NCBI GenBank assembly: GCA_900315095.1
Contig: OMXS01000011.1
Coordinates: forward strand, 1 to 64,000
Reading direction: 5' to 3'
Source: an uncultured Prevotellaceae bacterium
GTDB taxonomy: Bacteria > Bacteroidota > Bacteroidia > Bacteroidales > Bacteroidaceae
Length of the DNA: 64,000 nt
Positions 52,573 through 60,675 of the stretch are shown one piece after another. Below the pieces are notes generated by a model. That model saw only the letters and a list, made by a program, of their open reading frames with translations. It did no database searches and had not been told where the DNA came from. The position numbers and the translations under genes were made by a program. Within the stretch, counting starts at the first letter, position 1, and every line of letters begins with the position of its first letter.

Positions 52573-53421
52573 TCACTTGCCATTATTCTTCTGCTTTAGG
52601 TATTCCACATATTCGTTACCTGTTGGTTTGAGCAGGTTCTTGATTGCTTGCTCTTTGTTGTATTTCATTTTTACAGAGACTTTCAGTGAACTGTACTCGT
52701 AGTCATAAGTCCCAGGAACGGGACACTTCTCTGTACTTTTTGCCTTTACCATTACACCATCAAGAGTTTTTGTTCCGACGGGGACATCGACCAATCGTTC
52801 AATGTCAAATCCCCATTCCGTAAGTACCAAACTATAGGCATCGGCAGGGATGTCAAAATCGTTGTCGTTCTTAACTGTAATCGACCAAACAGATGTGCCA
52901 GCATGGAAGTTGATGGAAGATGTCATACAAGAAGCCTTCAGTTTCGATTTCATTTCGTCCATCAGTTTGCCTGCAAGGTCGTTAATGAACAACGTGTCGG
53001 CAAAACGCTCTTGTTTTTGAATGTCGTTCAATTCTTTTGTTATCCATCCTGTAGCCAGAGCCATTCTTACTTTATCTTCCGGCCATGCGAAGAGCCCTTT
53101 TGCCTCTCCTACTGTCATTTTGCCATCTTCGGCAACGGTCACTATCATGTCGGCATTACCGAAATTCACTTTGAACTGACCTTCTGTCTGTGTAGGTTCA
53201 ACCGCTATGCTGTCAGCATTGAATGTCAGAGCCAACGAGTCCGCCTTTGCCACGTCTGGCCAAACCTCCAGAAGCGAGTTTTTCTGGTTCTTGCTAACTT
53301 TCGTGGCGAAATCAGCAGCAAATTTCGCCACTTCCTTCTCTATACTACTACATGATACCATTAATGCGGTCAACACAATAATTACTGCGTAGCACCCCTT
53401 TCTTAAATTATTATTATTCAT
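52573..53421 (-). CDS. Lipoprotein of the TGNEYxEYL cluster, member 1
   Basis: About 282 residues from ATG 53419-53421 (MNNNNLRKGCYAV), with a hydrophobic signal and lipobox MVSCSS. The mature protein begins with VAKFAADFATKVSKNQKNSL, parallel to the two other members, and carries WPDVAKADSLALTFN and a late NDFDIPADAYSLVL strand shared with the third. It ends with KPTGNEYVEYLKQK. The family is not recognised. It is the last gene of a minus-strand AT-rich cluster. Confidence 0.8.
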   Translation of the reverse strand: MNNNNLRKGCYAVIIVLTALMVSCSSIEKEVAKFAADFATKVSKNQKNSLLEVWPDVAKADSLALTFNADSIAVEPTQTEGQFKVNFGNADMIVTVAEDGKMTVGEAKGLFAWPEDKVRMALATGWITKELNDIQKQERFADTLFINDLAGKLMDEMKSKLKASCMTSSINFHAGTSVWSITVKNDNDFDIPADAYSLVLTEWGFDIERLVDVPVGTKTLDGVMVKAKSTEKCPVPGTYDYEYSSLKVSVKMKYNKEQAIKNLLKPTGNEYVEYLKQKNNGK

Positions 53422-53483
53422 CCTTATAATATTTAAGATTAATGAGGGCATGTCAAAATAGGCACATCCTCCTAATTACAGAA

Positions 53484-54329
53484 TCAATGTTTTGCTTTTA
53501 GGTATTCCTCGTATTCATTACCTGTAGATGAAAAATACTTGTTGAAAAGGGCTTTACCCTTTAATTTCAACACTATAGCATGACCATCAAACACAGGACC
53601 AGAACGGGAGAAGTCACCTCTCTCAATCACTATATATTCTACATAAGATACTGAACCATTAGGTGAAATCGTTTTTCCTTCTCTGGTTTCATTCCAGCGT
53701 TTAGGATTAGGGTCGAACATATAGCTTTCTTTACAGAAAGGTATGCTAATCTCATAGTCAGAACCATCAATCTGACTTGAAGAATTGTTTTTCACAATAT
53801 AGATGGATTGACGTTCGCTGGCATCGAAATTGCTATCTGGCACTTTGTGTACAATTGAGAACCTTTTAGAAAAATCTTTCTCAAATTTCTCTATGAGAGA
53901 CTTTTCAAAATCCTTGTCATTCATCCGCTTCGCGAGTTCTTCGTCAGTAATTCCATCTTTCCATTGTCCCGTTTTCTTCGCAAAGTCGAGATGGTCGGCA
54001 GAATAAGCAAATACTCCGTGTGACTCCTTTACTTTAAAACCTTCACCATTCTCGTTCTCCACAATAGTCACGTCTTTGCCTTCACCCAAGACAATTTTTA
54101 TGTTGCCATTTTCCTGAGTTTCTATTTGTGATTTCTCTACATCGAAAGCAAAAGTCAGTGAGTCTGCAGCGACAGCACCAGGGTACATCTTTGTGATTTC
54201 AGACTTGTTGCCACTCTGGACAGCGGCAGCAAAATCAGTCGCAAACTGTTTGATTTCCTTGTTCTTGTCACAAGAGACAAATAGTAAACCAACGAATAAC
54301 ACTATCAATAATTGTTTAACTTGTTTCAT
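53484..54329 (-). CDS. Lipoprotein of the TGNEYxEYL cluster, member 2
   Basis: 281 residues. Signal MKQVKQLLIVLFVGLLFVSC with the lipobox Cys, then DKNKEIKQFATDFAAAVQSG and NKSEITKMYPGAVAADSLTF. A middle region with VKESHGVFAYSADHLDF is also found in member 3. It ends STGNEYEEYLKAKH. The first ~60 codons are nearly identical in DNA to member 3, while the middle differs, which suggests duplication or recent conversion. It may bind an envelope ligand; no enzyme motif. Confidence 0.82.
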   Translation of the reverse strand: MKQVKQLLIVLFVGLLFVSCDKNKEIKQFATDFAAAVQSGNKSEITKMYPGAVAADSLTFAFDVEKSQIETQENGNIKIVLGEGKDVTIVENENGEGFKVKESHGVFAYSADHLDFAKKTGQWKDGITDEELAKRMNDKDFEKSLIEKFEKDFSKRFSIVHKVPDSNFDASERQSIYIVKNNSSSQIDGSDYEISIPFCKESYMFDPNPKRWNETREGKTISPNGSVSYVEYIVIERGDFSRSGPVFDGHAIVLKLKGKALFNKYFSSTGNEYEEYLKAKH

Positions 54330-54389
54330 TGTAATCTTGCATTATTACATACCTACTCTTCTAAGGATTTTCGGCTTACTCCTTTCTGT

Positions 54390-55556
54390 TTACTTCCATT
54401 TGCGGAATGATGTTACTTTGCCTCCGCTAACCCACACGGTCATGAGAAGATGGTCGTTAGAAATAATTATTTCATCAGAATACTCTCTGGCGCCATAACC
54501 GTATATCCTGTAAGTCTTTCTTGAACCAGACTGCCCATAAAGTTGTGCTTTGAATGTGGCTACCATAAGATTTTCCGGCATACCGACGAGAATCTGCCCA
54601 TTTACTGCTGCATCTACGTATCTCTTGCCAAATTTCTTACATAAGGTGTTGTATGCATCTTTTTCTTTCTGTTGCTCTTTCTGTTGTAACCCTTTCTCTG
54701 ATTTGCCCCATACTAGATTATCCGTTCTTCCATCAGGATACTTAATTTCACCATTCCATGGAGTTAATTCGGGAAAATTAGCGATACGGCGTTCTGCCAC
54801 TTCATCATAAGAATTATTTCTTACTTGTTCCTTAAAGTAACCAGTAAAAATCGTTCCATCGTTCATGGTAAATACCATTTTTCCGCCTATCACTTTAAGT
54901 ACACCATTTTTTTTATGTAATATAGTACCATTACCCAAACAGTCGTTATTCCCCCAATCCACTCCATAAAAAATCCTGTCTCCGTTAGGGAAGCCCGGCC
55001 TATATCCTCTGCTCTCTAAAGATGCATAATACAAAGAAGCCACACTATTCCCCTGATCTGCTATTTCCTTTATTGCTAACAATGCCTTGGATTCATCTAC
55101 CTCTTTCCCATAAAGAAAATTCATAGCAGGAACCACTTTTACTGCATCAATCGAGTCTTGTATAGTTAATTCTCTATCTTCATGGAGTTGCAATGTACTC
55201 AACAATACTTTAAAACTTTTTTCCGATGTTTCGTCTTCTAATAATTTAGAGTTTTGTAGAGTGAATTGTTCTCTTAATTCTGCCTTTTTTCTTTCTTCCT
55301 CGGCTTTCAATTCTGCCTCTTTCTTCTCTTGTTCTGCAATCAATTTGGCTATTTCTTTCTTTTGTTCTGCAATCAACTTGGCAATTTCTTTATCTTGTTT
55401 TGCAATCAATTTGGCAATTTTCTTTTGCTTTTTTCTTTCTTTAATTCCGTCAGAGATTTCCTTTATAATTTCAGAAAGTTTGTTTTGAGAATATGCGTGC
55501 TGAGGTGTCCCTAATGCCAATAAAAGTGGTAGCCATAATAACTTAAGTTGTTTCAT
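54390..55556 (-). CDS. Exported coiled-coil protein
   Basis: 388 residues with a signal peptide (MKQLKLLWLPLLLALGTPQHAYS). From about 25 to 105 there is a striking Lys/Glu/Ala coiled coil made of repeated IAKLIAEQKKE units (about 11 residues). The C-terminal part has LESRGYRPGFPNGDRIFYG, GGKMVFTMNDGTIFTGYF and YPDGRTDNLVWG, which recall MORN-like or surface-lipid-binding beta motifs. It is embedded between the lipoprotein paralogues and probably transcribed with them. Function unknown. Confidence 0.75.
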   Translation of the reverse strand: MKQLKLLWLPLLLALGTPQHAYSQNKLSEIIKEISDGIKERKKQKKIAKLIAKQDKEIAKLIAEQKKEIAKLIAEQEKKEAELKAEEERKKAELREQFTLQNSKLLEDETSEKSFKVLLSTLQLHEDRELTIQDSIDAVKVVPAMNFLYGKEVDESKALLAIKEIADQGNSVASLYYASLESRGYRPGFPNGDRIFYGVDWGNNDCLGNGTILHKKNGVLKVIGGKMVFTMNDGTIFTGYFKEQVRNNSYDEVAERRIANFPELTPWNGEIKYPDGRTDNLVWGKSEKGLQQKEQQKEKDAYNTLCKKFGKRYVDAAVNGQILVGMPENLMVATFKAQLYGQSGSRKTYRIYGYGAREYSDEIIISNDHLLMTVWVSGGKVTSFRKWK

Positions 55557-55652
55557 AACAATTAAATATTTAAGTAATTTGAAAGGATATTCTTTTGTTC
55601 GTTCCTCTTTTTACCTTTCTTTTGAATTATTTAGAGGACACACTATTATACA

Positions 55653-56459
55653 CTAAAGCCTCTTCTTTCCCTCTAGGTATTCATTATACTCGTTGCCCGT
55701 AGGTTTGTAGAGTTTCATTAAAGCTTCTACATCATCAATCTTAACATCGAGAGCATAACAATAATAGTCATCATCACTTTCAAATCCAGGAAAGGTATAG
55801 GTAACAGATGAGTTTTTTGGTATTACCTTGTCGGAATAATTTCTACTATATTTTACATAAATCCCGGGTGGTATATCAGTATTTGCACACACTTGTGCTT
55901 TCAAATTATACGCACCTGCTGGAATGTCGAAGTCATTACCGTTTATTATTGAAACACTGAATGGCTTATATTCGTTTATATTTCTACTCAACCTCAAATT
56001 CTTCTTGATATTAGATATTTGTTTTTCTGTGAAGCTCTTCACAAATAACGTATCGGCTACACGTTCAGCATTTTCTTTGTCTGTTAATACAGGGTCATAA
56101 CAACCGAGAGATTTTAAGAAATCGGTTTTCCCTCTGTCATAAGCAAACACCCCGTGCGACTCTTTGATAGACAATGCTCCGTCGGCCTCATTCTTTGTAA
56201 CAATGACATACTGGTTGTCGGCAAGGCTTACCTTATATCCACCCTCCAATTCTTCTATCTCCGCTTTTTCTGCATCAAAAACAAAAGTCAGTGAGTCTGC
56301 ATCGGCAGCACCAGGGTACATCTTTGTGATTTCAGACTTGTTGCCACTCTGGACAGCAGCAGCGAAATCGGTTGCAAACTGCTTAACTTCCTTGTTCTTA
56401 TCACATGATGCAAATAGCACCAATGACAAAATTGCGATTGTTGATAATACTTTTTTCAT
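55653..56459 (-). CDS. Lipoprotein of the TGNEYxEYL cluster, member 3
   Basis: About 268 residues from ATG 56457-56459 (MKKVLSTIAILSLVLFASCD), a clean lipoprotein signal; an in-frame start 12 codons upstream is less likely. The mature start DKNKEVKQFATDFAAAVQSG and ADADSLTFVFDAEKAEIEE parallel member 2. NDFDIPAGAYNLKAQV parallels member 1. It ends KPTGNEYNEYLEGKKRL. It thus joins features of both relatives, consistent with a duplicated family. Confidence 0.82.
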   Translation of the reverse strand: MKKVLSTIAILSLVLFASCDKNKEVKQFATDFAAAVQSGNKSEITKMYPGAADADSLTFVFDAEKAEIEELEGGYKVSLADNQYVIVTKNEADGALSIKESHGVFAYDRGKTDFLKSLGCYDPVLTDKENAERVADTLFVKSFTEKQISNIKKNLRLSRNINEYKPFSVSIINGNDFDIPAGAYNLKAQVCANTDIPPGIYVKYSRNYSDKVIPKNSSVTYTFPGFESDDDYYCYALDVKIDDVEALMKLYKPTGNEYNEYLEGKKRL

Positions 56460-56517
56460 TCGTCCTACATTTTTCGTTATGTAAAAAAATAACAATGCAA
56501 AAAAGAATAGTACGGGG

Positions 56518-57348
56518 TTAATATTTTGACATTTTATCGCAGACTATTTCTGTGATGTAGAATACGTCCTTACCATAATCATCTTTTCCGCCATACTTTA
56601 CTTTAAAAATTATGCCTCTTTGCTCGCCTTTAGGGATTAAGCTCTGAAGTTTTCTGGCTATCGGGCTGTTTTTCTTTATATAAAAATACTCATCCCACGG
56701 ACCAAAATATTGAAGCCAATAGTTGTTTTCATAATTATCTTGGCAGTCTATTAAATAATGTCTAACTTCAAATTCCTTATTGCGATTATTTTTGACTTCC
56801 TCCTTGGTAGCACCGTGGAATCTATTCCATACCCTTGTGGCCTCTAAGTCAATTTTATAACCGTTATCAGTCTTCACAATCCAGTTTCTATCAACCTCAT
56901 AGAGAACATGGCTCTTGCCTTGATGTTTTGTAATGTCAACATCTTCATTGTCAACTAAGGTAATGGAATAGGGATTGTTCTTGTAATACTTTTCCATCAA
57001 TGGTTTCACACGCTCGGGTTCCATCACATACTGTAACTGGTCCTGCCATGTCTCACAGGTATAGAACTTGCTTCTCAGGTCGAGCAACGAGTCGCGGTAG
57101 GTCATTGGCTTGTTGTTCTGAGCCTGTGCGCTCTCCAGTTCCCTCTTCAGCGAGGCAATCTCTTCTTGCAGTTTGGCAATGGTGCCCTTGGCTTCTTGCA
57201 ACTGCTGTTCTGTAGCGGAAATCTTCCCCTTCAACTCACCAATGGTCTGGCTCTGCTCCGTGATGGTCTGCAGCATCTCTTTCTTGCTTTGTGCAGAGAC
57301 AGACACAATAACCATCAGCATCGATAAAACAATAATTGTCTTTTTCAT
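56518..57348 (-). CDS. Exported coiled-coil protein at the head of the lipoprotein cluster
   Basis: About 276 residues from ATG 57346-57348 (MKKTIIVLSMLMVIVSVSAQ), a type I signal peptide. Residues about 25-80 form a coiled coil (ISATEQQLQEAKGTIAKLQE). The C-terminal domain is rich in Tyr, Trp and Lys, with YVMEPERVKPLMEKYYKNNP and a terminal IFKVKYGGKDDYGKDVFYITE. It is not recognised as a family. Promoter box at 57406-57414. It probably begins the minus-strand cluster down to 52573. Confidence 0.75.
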   Translation of the reverse strand: MKKTIIVLSMLMVIVSVSAQSKKEMLQTITEQSQTIGELKGKISATEQQLQEAKGTIAKLQEEIASLKRELESAQAQNNKPMTYRDSLLDLRSKFYTCETWQDQLQYVMEPERVKPLMEKYYKNNPYSITLVDNEDVDITKHQGKSHVLYEVDRNWIVKTDNGYKIDLEATRVWNRFHGATKEEVKNNRNKEFEVRHYLIDCQDNYENNYWLQYFGPWDEYFYIKKNSPIARKLQSLIPKGEQRGIIFKVKYGGKDDYGKDVFYITEIVCDKMSKY

Positions 57349-57405
57349 AATGATATTGTTTTTGAATATCCACCGAACGACATTATGCGTATCGGAATTA
57401 CCTGT

Positions 57406-57414
57406 GCAAAGATA
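57406..57414 (-). promoter_or_regulatory. -7 promoter box of the lipoprotein cluster
   Basis: TATCTTTGC on the minus strand, about 57 bases before the ATG. It is divergent from the regulator gene at 57717. Confidence 0.6.
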
Positions 57415-57446
57415 ATACATTTAATATTAGGATGCCTCGTTCGTTC

Positions 57447-57552
57447 CAGTCCTTATGTTAGTCCTTTTTAGTATCTTTAGCCCGTTTGTTAGTCCATTTG
57501 GTCCATTATTTGGTCCATTCAGTCCATTTTTTAGTCCATTTAGTCCATTTCC
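57447..57552. repeat. Word array (AGTCCATTT / GGTCCATT, about 8 copies)
   Basis: Irregularly spaced AGTCC- and GGTCC-based nonamers. It accounts for an apparent Asn-Gly-Leu-rich frame on the minus strand, which is not a gene. It lies in the shared upstream region of the lipoprotein cluster and the regulator. Confidence 0.7.
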
Positions 57553-57597
57553 CGAAATTTGAGCATTTAATATTATAGAGGTATGCAGAAAAATTTT

Positions 57598-57605
57598 TAT
57601 CTTTG
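57598..57605 (+). promoter_or_regulatory. -7 promoter box for the membrane regulator
   Basis: TATCTTTG about 110 bases before the ATG at 57717. Confidence 0.45.
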
Positions 57606-57716
57606 TGCCGCCAAACGGAAAGATCTTGCCAACGAGCGCAAAAGAAGTTGCTTCATTTTGCCGAGTGCAGCTAAATCTTATGCAATGGCAAGCAGACAGA
57701 TGCATATATTGCTATC

Positions 57717-58625
57717 ATGAATCAAATACAACAAGAGCAGGCTTTAGCCAAACTCCGCGAACTGATTGAAGGAGTTATAGAAAGGAAGATGAAGACCCCC
57801 AAGGACTTCGAGTACCTTTCTGAATGTATATTCGATAAATTCCATGAGAAAATATCTCCAACAACCCTGAAACGCCTTTGGGGCTATCTGTCCGAAACAA
57901 CCACCCCGAGAAAAACTACGCTTGACATTTTATCCATGTTTGTCGGGTATGTCAATTGGAAAGACTTCTGTAAGAAAAATCCAATTGAGAAAAAACCTAT
58001 AGTGGAAAAGACAATTGAGGAAGAGACTATCGAGGAAGAGCCCATTGGGAAAGAAGAAAAAATTCAGAAAAAACGATTGAGCCCTTCCTTACTTTACTCC
58101 GCCATAGCTTTTTTGCTGATAGGTATCATAGCTGGCGTTACATATCATGTGTTTAGTAAATCACCTGAAAAAAGCAGTACATACACGTTAAAAATTGGTG
58201 ATTCTTTTAGTTCACCTCACGAATACCTCAAATTGTTTGGTATTCATGCAAAGGAAAAGCTTTGGGGGCAGATTCTTCCCCACCATCCCAACATTTCCGT
58301 ATGGGGACCAGATTATCACAATAAAGAATGGCATAATGAAGGTGACAAATCGAAGATGATGCCAACCATTACCGAGTATTGGAAGCCAGAAGGGGCAGAT
58401 AGCGCAAGAATCGTTGAACGAAATATCGATCAGTTTAATCACTGTTCTCGTCTGAATGAGATTCGGGTCACATTCATGAAAAACCTTATAGACACCAACT
58501 ATGTGTACCTTGGTGTCTATCGATTGTCGCTGGATTTATCTGACAGTACCAAAGTTGTATGGGAACGCGTTGCCAATGAATGCGATCTCAACAATCTGGA
58601 TTATCTGGAGGAGCTGCGCAATTAA
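57717..58625 (+). CDS. Single-pass membrane protein with a cytoplasmic helical regulator-like domain
   Basis: 302 residues. The N-terminal ~85 residues include KISPTTLKRLWGYLSE and TLDILSMFVGYVNWKDFC, a pattern I know from Bacteroidetes proteins thought to bind DNA or partners in the cytoplasm. An acidic linker with repeated TIEEE/IEEEP follows. One membrane span is at about 125-146, and a ~155-residue extracytoplasmic domain carries WGQILPHHPNISVWGP. Topology suggests a transmembrane sensor-regulator. It is divergent from the lipoprotein cluster and may control it; that is inference. Confidence 0.75.
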   Translation: MNQIQQEQALAKLRELIEGVIERKMKTPKDFEYLSECIFDKFHEKISPTTLKRLWGYLSETTTPRKTTLDILSMFVGYVNWKDFCKKNPIEKKPIVEKTIEEETIEEEPIGKEEKIQKKRLSPSLLYSAIAFLLIGIIAGVTYHVFSKSPEKSSTYTLKIGDSFSSPHEYLKLFGIHAKEKLWGQILPHHPNISVWGPDYHNKEWHNEGDKSKMMPTITEYWKPEGADSARIVERNIDQFNHCSRLNEIRVTFMKNLIDTNYVYLGVYRLSLDLSDSTKVVWERVANECDLNNLDYLEELRN

Positions 58626-58629
58626 GTGG

Positions 58630-58668
58630 TAAGAGGTAAGTGGTTTCCATACCACTTACCTCTTACTT
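58630..58668. terminator. Perfect 14-bp hairpin between convergent genes
   Basis: TAAGAGGTAAGTGG (58630-58643) and CCACTTACCTCTTA (58652-58665). The arms are themselves short words (AAGTGGT, AAGAGGT), a small form of the paired word arrays seen elsewhere. Confidence 0.7.
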
Positions 58669-58669
58669 C

Positions 58670-59905
58670 TTATAATTCCAGGTCACCATCGTGAATTTCA
58701 TGCCACGGCAGGCCTTGCTTGTTGAGTTGCTCGAGGAATGGATCGGGGTCGAATTCCTCCACGTTGAAGACACCGGGCTTGCGCCAAAGTCCTTTGAAGA
58801 ACATCATGGCACCTATCATGGCGGGTACACCGGTGGTGTAGCTCACGCCCTGCATACCTGTCTCTTCGTAAGCGGCACGATGAGAGCAATTATTATATAT
58901 ATAATAGGTGTGCTCCTTGCCGTCCTTCAGTCCACGGATGCGACAGCCGATGGAGGTCTCTCCCTCGTAGTTTTCGCCGAGGTCTTGCGGGTTAGGCAAT
59001 ACTGCCTTGAGGAACTGCAACGGAACAATCTTCACCTTTACGGAACCTGTACCGTCGGCCAGCGGAGCCTCGTATTCCACTTCATCAATGCGACTCATAC
59101 CGATGTTTTGTATCACCTCGAGGTGCTTCAGATACTGCTGACCGAACGTCATCCAGAAACGGGCGCGCTTGATAGTGGGATAATTGATTACCAGCGACTC
59201 TATCTCCTCGTGGTGAAGCAGATAACTGTCACGCGGACCAATGCCGGGATATGTCAGGTCTTTATGTATCTCCAGCGGTTCCGTCTCCACCCATTGTCCG
59301 TTCTCCCAGTAAAGACCTTTCTGAGTTATCTCGCGGATATTGATTTCAGGGTTGAAATTGGTTGCGAAAGCCTTGTGATGGTCGCCGGCATTGCAGTCAA
59401 CGATGTCGAGATATTGTATTTCGTCGAAGTGATGCTTTGCTGCATAAGCGGTGAAAATGCTTGTAACGCCCGGGTCAAAACCGCACCCGAGGATAGCCGT
59501 CAGTCCAGCTTCACGGAAACGGTCGCGATAGGCCCATTGCCAAGAGTACTCGAAGTGTGCCTCGTCTTTCGGCTCATAGTTGGCTGTGTCGAGATAGTTG
59601 CATCCGCACGCCAGGCAAGCATCCATAATGGTGAGGTCCTGATAAGGCAACGCGAGGTTAACAACCAACTCTGGCTTGTAATCGCTGAACAAAGCCTTCA
59701 ACTGCTCCACATCGTCAGCATCTACCTGCGCCGTGCGTATCGGCATGTCATAGCCTTTCTGGTGAATAGCCTCCACCAGTTTGTCGCACTTCTCCTTTCG
59801 GCGGCTTGCTATCATAAACTCGGTGAACACGTCTGCGTTCTGCACAATCTTAAAAGCGGCGACAGTGGCAACACCACCTGCACCAATCATCAGTATTCTA
59901 CTCAT
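58670..59905 (-). CDS. Saccharopine dehydrogenase family, probable carboxynorspermidine synthase
   Basis: 411 residues, cytoplasmic. The Rossmann start is MSRILMIGAGGVATVAAFKI, with PELVVNLALPYQDLTIMDACL, NYLDTANYEP, LGCGFDPGVTSIFTAY and the late TTGVPAMIGAMMF. This matches the carboxynorspermidine dehydrogenase branch of the family, which makes carboxy(nor)spermidine from putrescine or diaminopropane with aspartate semialdehyde. The decarboxylase partner is not in the window. Lysine metabolism is an alternative for the wider family. Promoter box at 59951-59959. Confidence 0.88.
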   Translation of the reverse strand: MSRILMIGAGGVATVAAFKIVQNADVFTEFMIASRRKEKCDKLVEAIHQKGYDMPIRTAQVDADDVEQLKALFSDYKPELVVNLALPYQDLTIMDACLACGCNYLDTANYEPKDEAHFEYSWQWAYRDRFREAGLTAILGCGFDPGVTSIFTAYAAKHHFDEIQYLDIVDCNAGDHHKAFATNFNPEINIREITQKGLYWENGQWVETEPLEIHKDLTYPGIGPRDSYLLHHEEIESLVINYPTIKRARFWMTFGQQYLKHLEVIQNIGMSRIDEVEYEAPLADGTGSVKVKIVPLQFLKAVLPNPQDLGENYEGETSIGCRIRGLKDGKEHTYYIYNNCSHRAAYEETGMQGVSYTTGVPAMIGAMMFFKGLWRKPGVFNVEEFDPDPFLEQLNKQGLPWHEIHDGDLEL

Positions 59906-59950
59906 TTTTAGCTATTATTTGTTTTTCAGTTGTCTATTATTAATGTCTTT

Positions 59951-59959
59951 GCAAAGATA
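59951..59959 (-). promoter_or_regulatory. -7 promoter box for the saccharopine dehydrogenase family gene
   Basis: TATCTTTGC on the minus strand, inside a near-palindrome TCTTTGCAAAGA. Confidence 0.55.
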
Positions 59960-60001
59960 TTACAAAAAGGCGAGAATACAAAATAAAAGCATCGATTTTT
60001 C

Positions 60002-60598
60002 TTAGCCAAGTTCCTCGCCCTTAATGCCCAATGCATTCATCAGCGAATAACCAAGAATCTCCTGTCGGAACTGTCCTCCCGGCATCGGCTGCATGGCGAA
60101 CAGCGTCACCCTTTTCTCGTCATCGGCACCAGCAAGTGCTCGACGCATGCACGCATAGAGGTCGCCGTCCTCGGCATTAGGCACCGCCATGATGCGCTTC
60201 ACCTCTGGTTGGCTCAGCGCTATCTTCAATATCTCGAGCATAAGGCTATCCTTGTCTGTCATCTGAGGCACTTCCACAGCGGTAATTGCGAACTCACCAA
60301 GATTGTCTTTGAACGCCTTGCCGTTCATCTCCTCGCTGAAAGAAGAGGGAATGAAATTCTCCATCTCCTTCGTCTCTGCCTCATGCACCATGATGACATG
60401 CGTCTCGTGGTCGCCCTCTCGCACTCCACCGTCGAGTGCAACGCAATCAATCCAGCGCGCAAGGTCAGCCTTCGGCACGCGCCTCATCAGCATGCGCTCG
60501 AAATTAACACTCAGATTGAACGCCACGCGGTCGACATAATCAGCGTCAACGATGATTACATTCTCGCTCCATTTAGCCTGATTGAAATCTACATTCAT
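60002..60598 (-). CDS. DUF6621-like protein
   Basis: 198 residues, cytoplasmic, no signal. It begins MNVDFNQAKWSENVIIVDAD and carries LARWIDCVALDGGVREGDHETHVIMVHE and KRIMAVPNAEDGDLY. I believe it belongs to a Bacteroidetes family annotated as DUF6621, of unknown function. The start codon lies only about 2-3 bases after the predicted transcription start (box at 60603-60611), so the message is close to leaderless. Confidence 0.7.
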   Translation of the reverse strand: MNVDFNQAKWSENVIIVDADYVDRVAFNLSVNFERMLMRRVPKADLARWIDCVALDGGVREGDHETHVIMVHEAETKEMENFIPSSFSEEMNGKAFKDNLGEFAITAVEVPQMTDKDSLMLEILKIALSQPEVKRIMAVPNAEDGDLYACMRRALAGADDEKRVTLFAMQPMPGGQFRQEILGYSLMNALGIKGEELG

Positions 60599-60602
60599 AA
60601 CT

Positions 60603-60661
60603 GCAAAGGTAATTTTTTTGTTTCAAACAACAAAATATTCATACTTAATTTGTAACTTTGC
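60603..60661. promoter_or_regulatory. Divergent promoters of DUF6621 and the esterase gene
   Basis: TACCTTTGC on the minus strand (60603-60611) and TAACTTTGC on the plus strand (60653-60661). Confidence 0.6.
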
Positions 60662-60675
60662 ATCAAAATGAGAAT

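Noticed and set aside
57427-57705. A 92-codon minus-strand frame rich in Asn-Gly-Leu
   Set aside because: It is the translation of the AGTCCATTT word array.
58691-59911. A 406-codon plus-strand frame opposite the saccharopine dehydrogenase family gene
   Set aside because: It mirrors a gene with clear Rossmann and family motifs; the reverse product has no recognisable domain.
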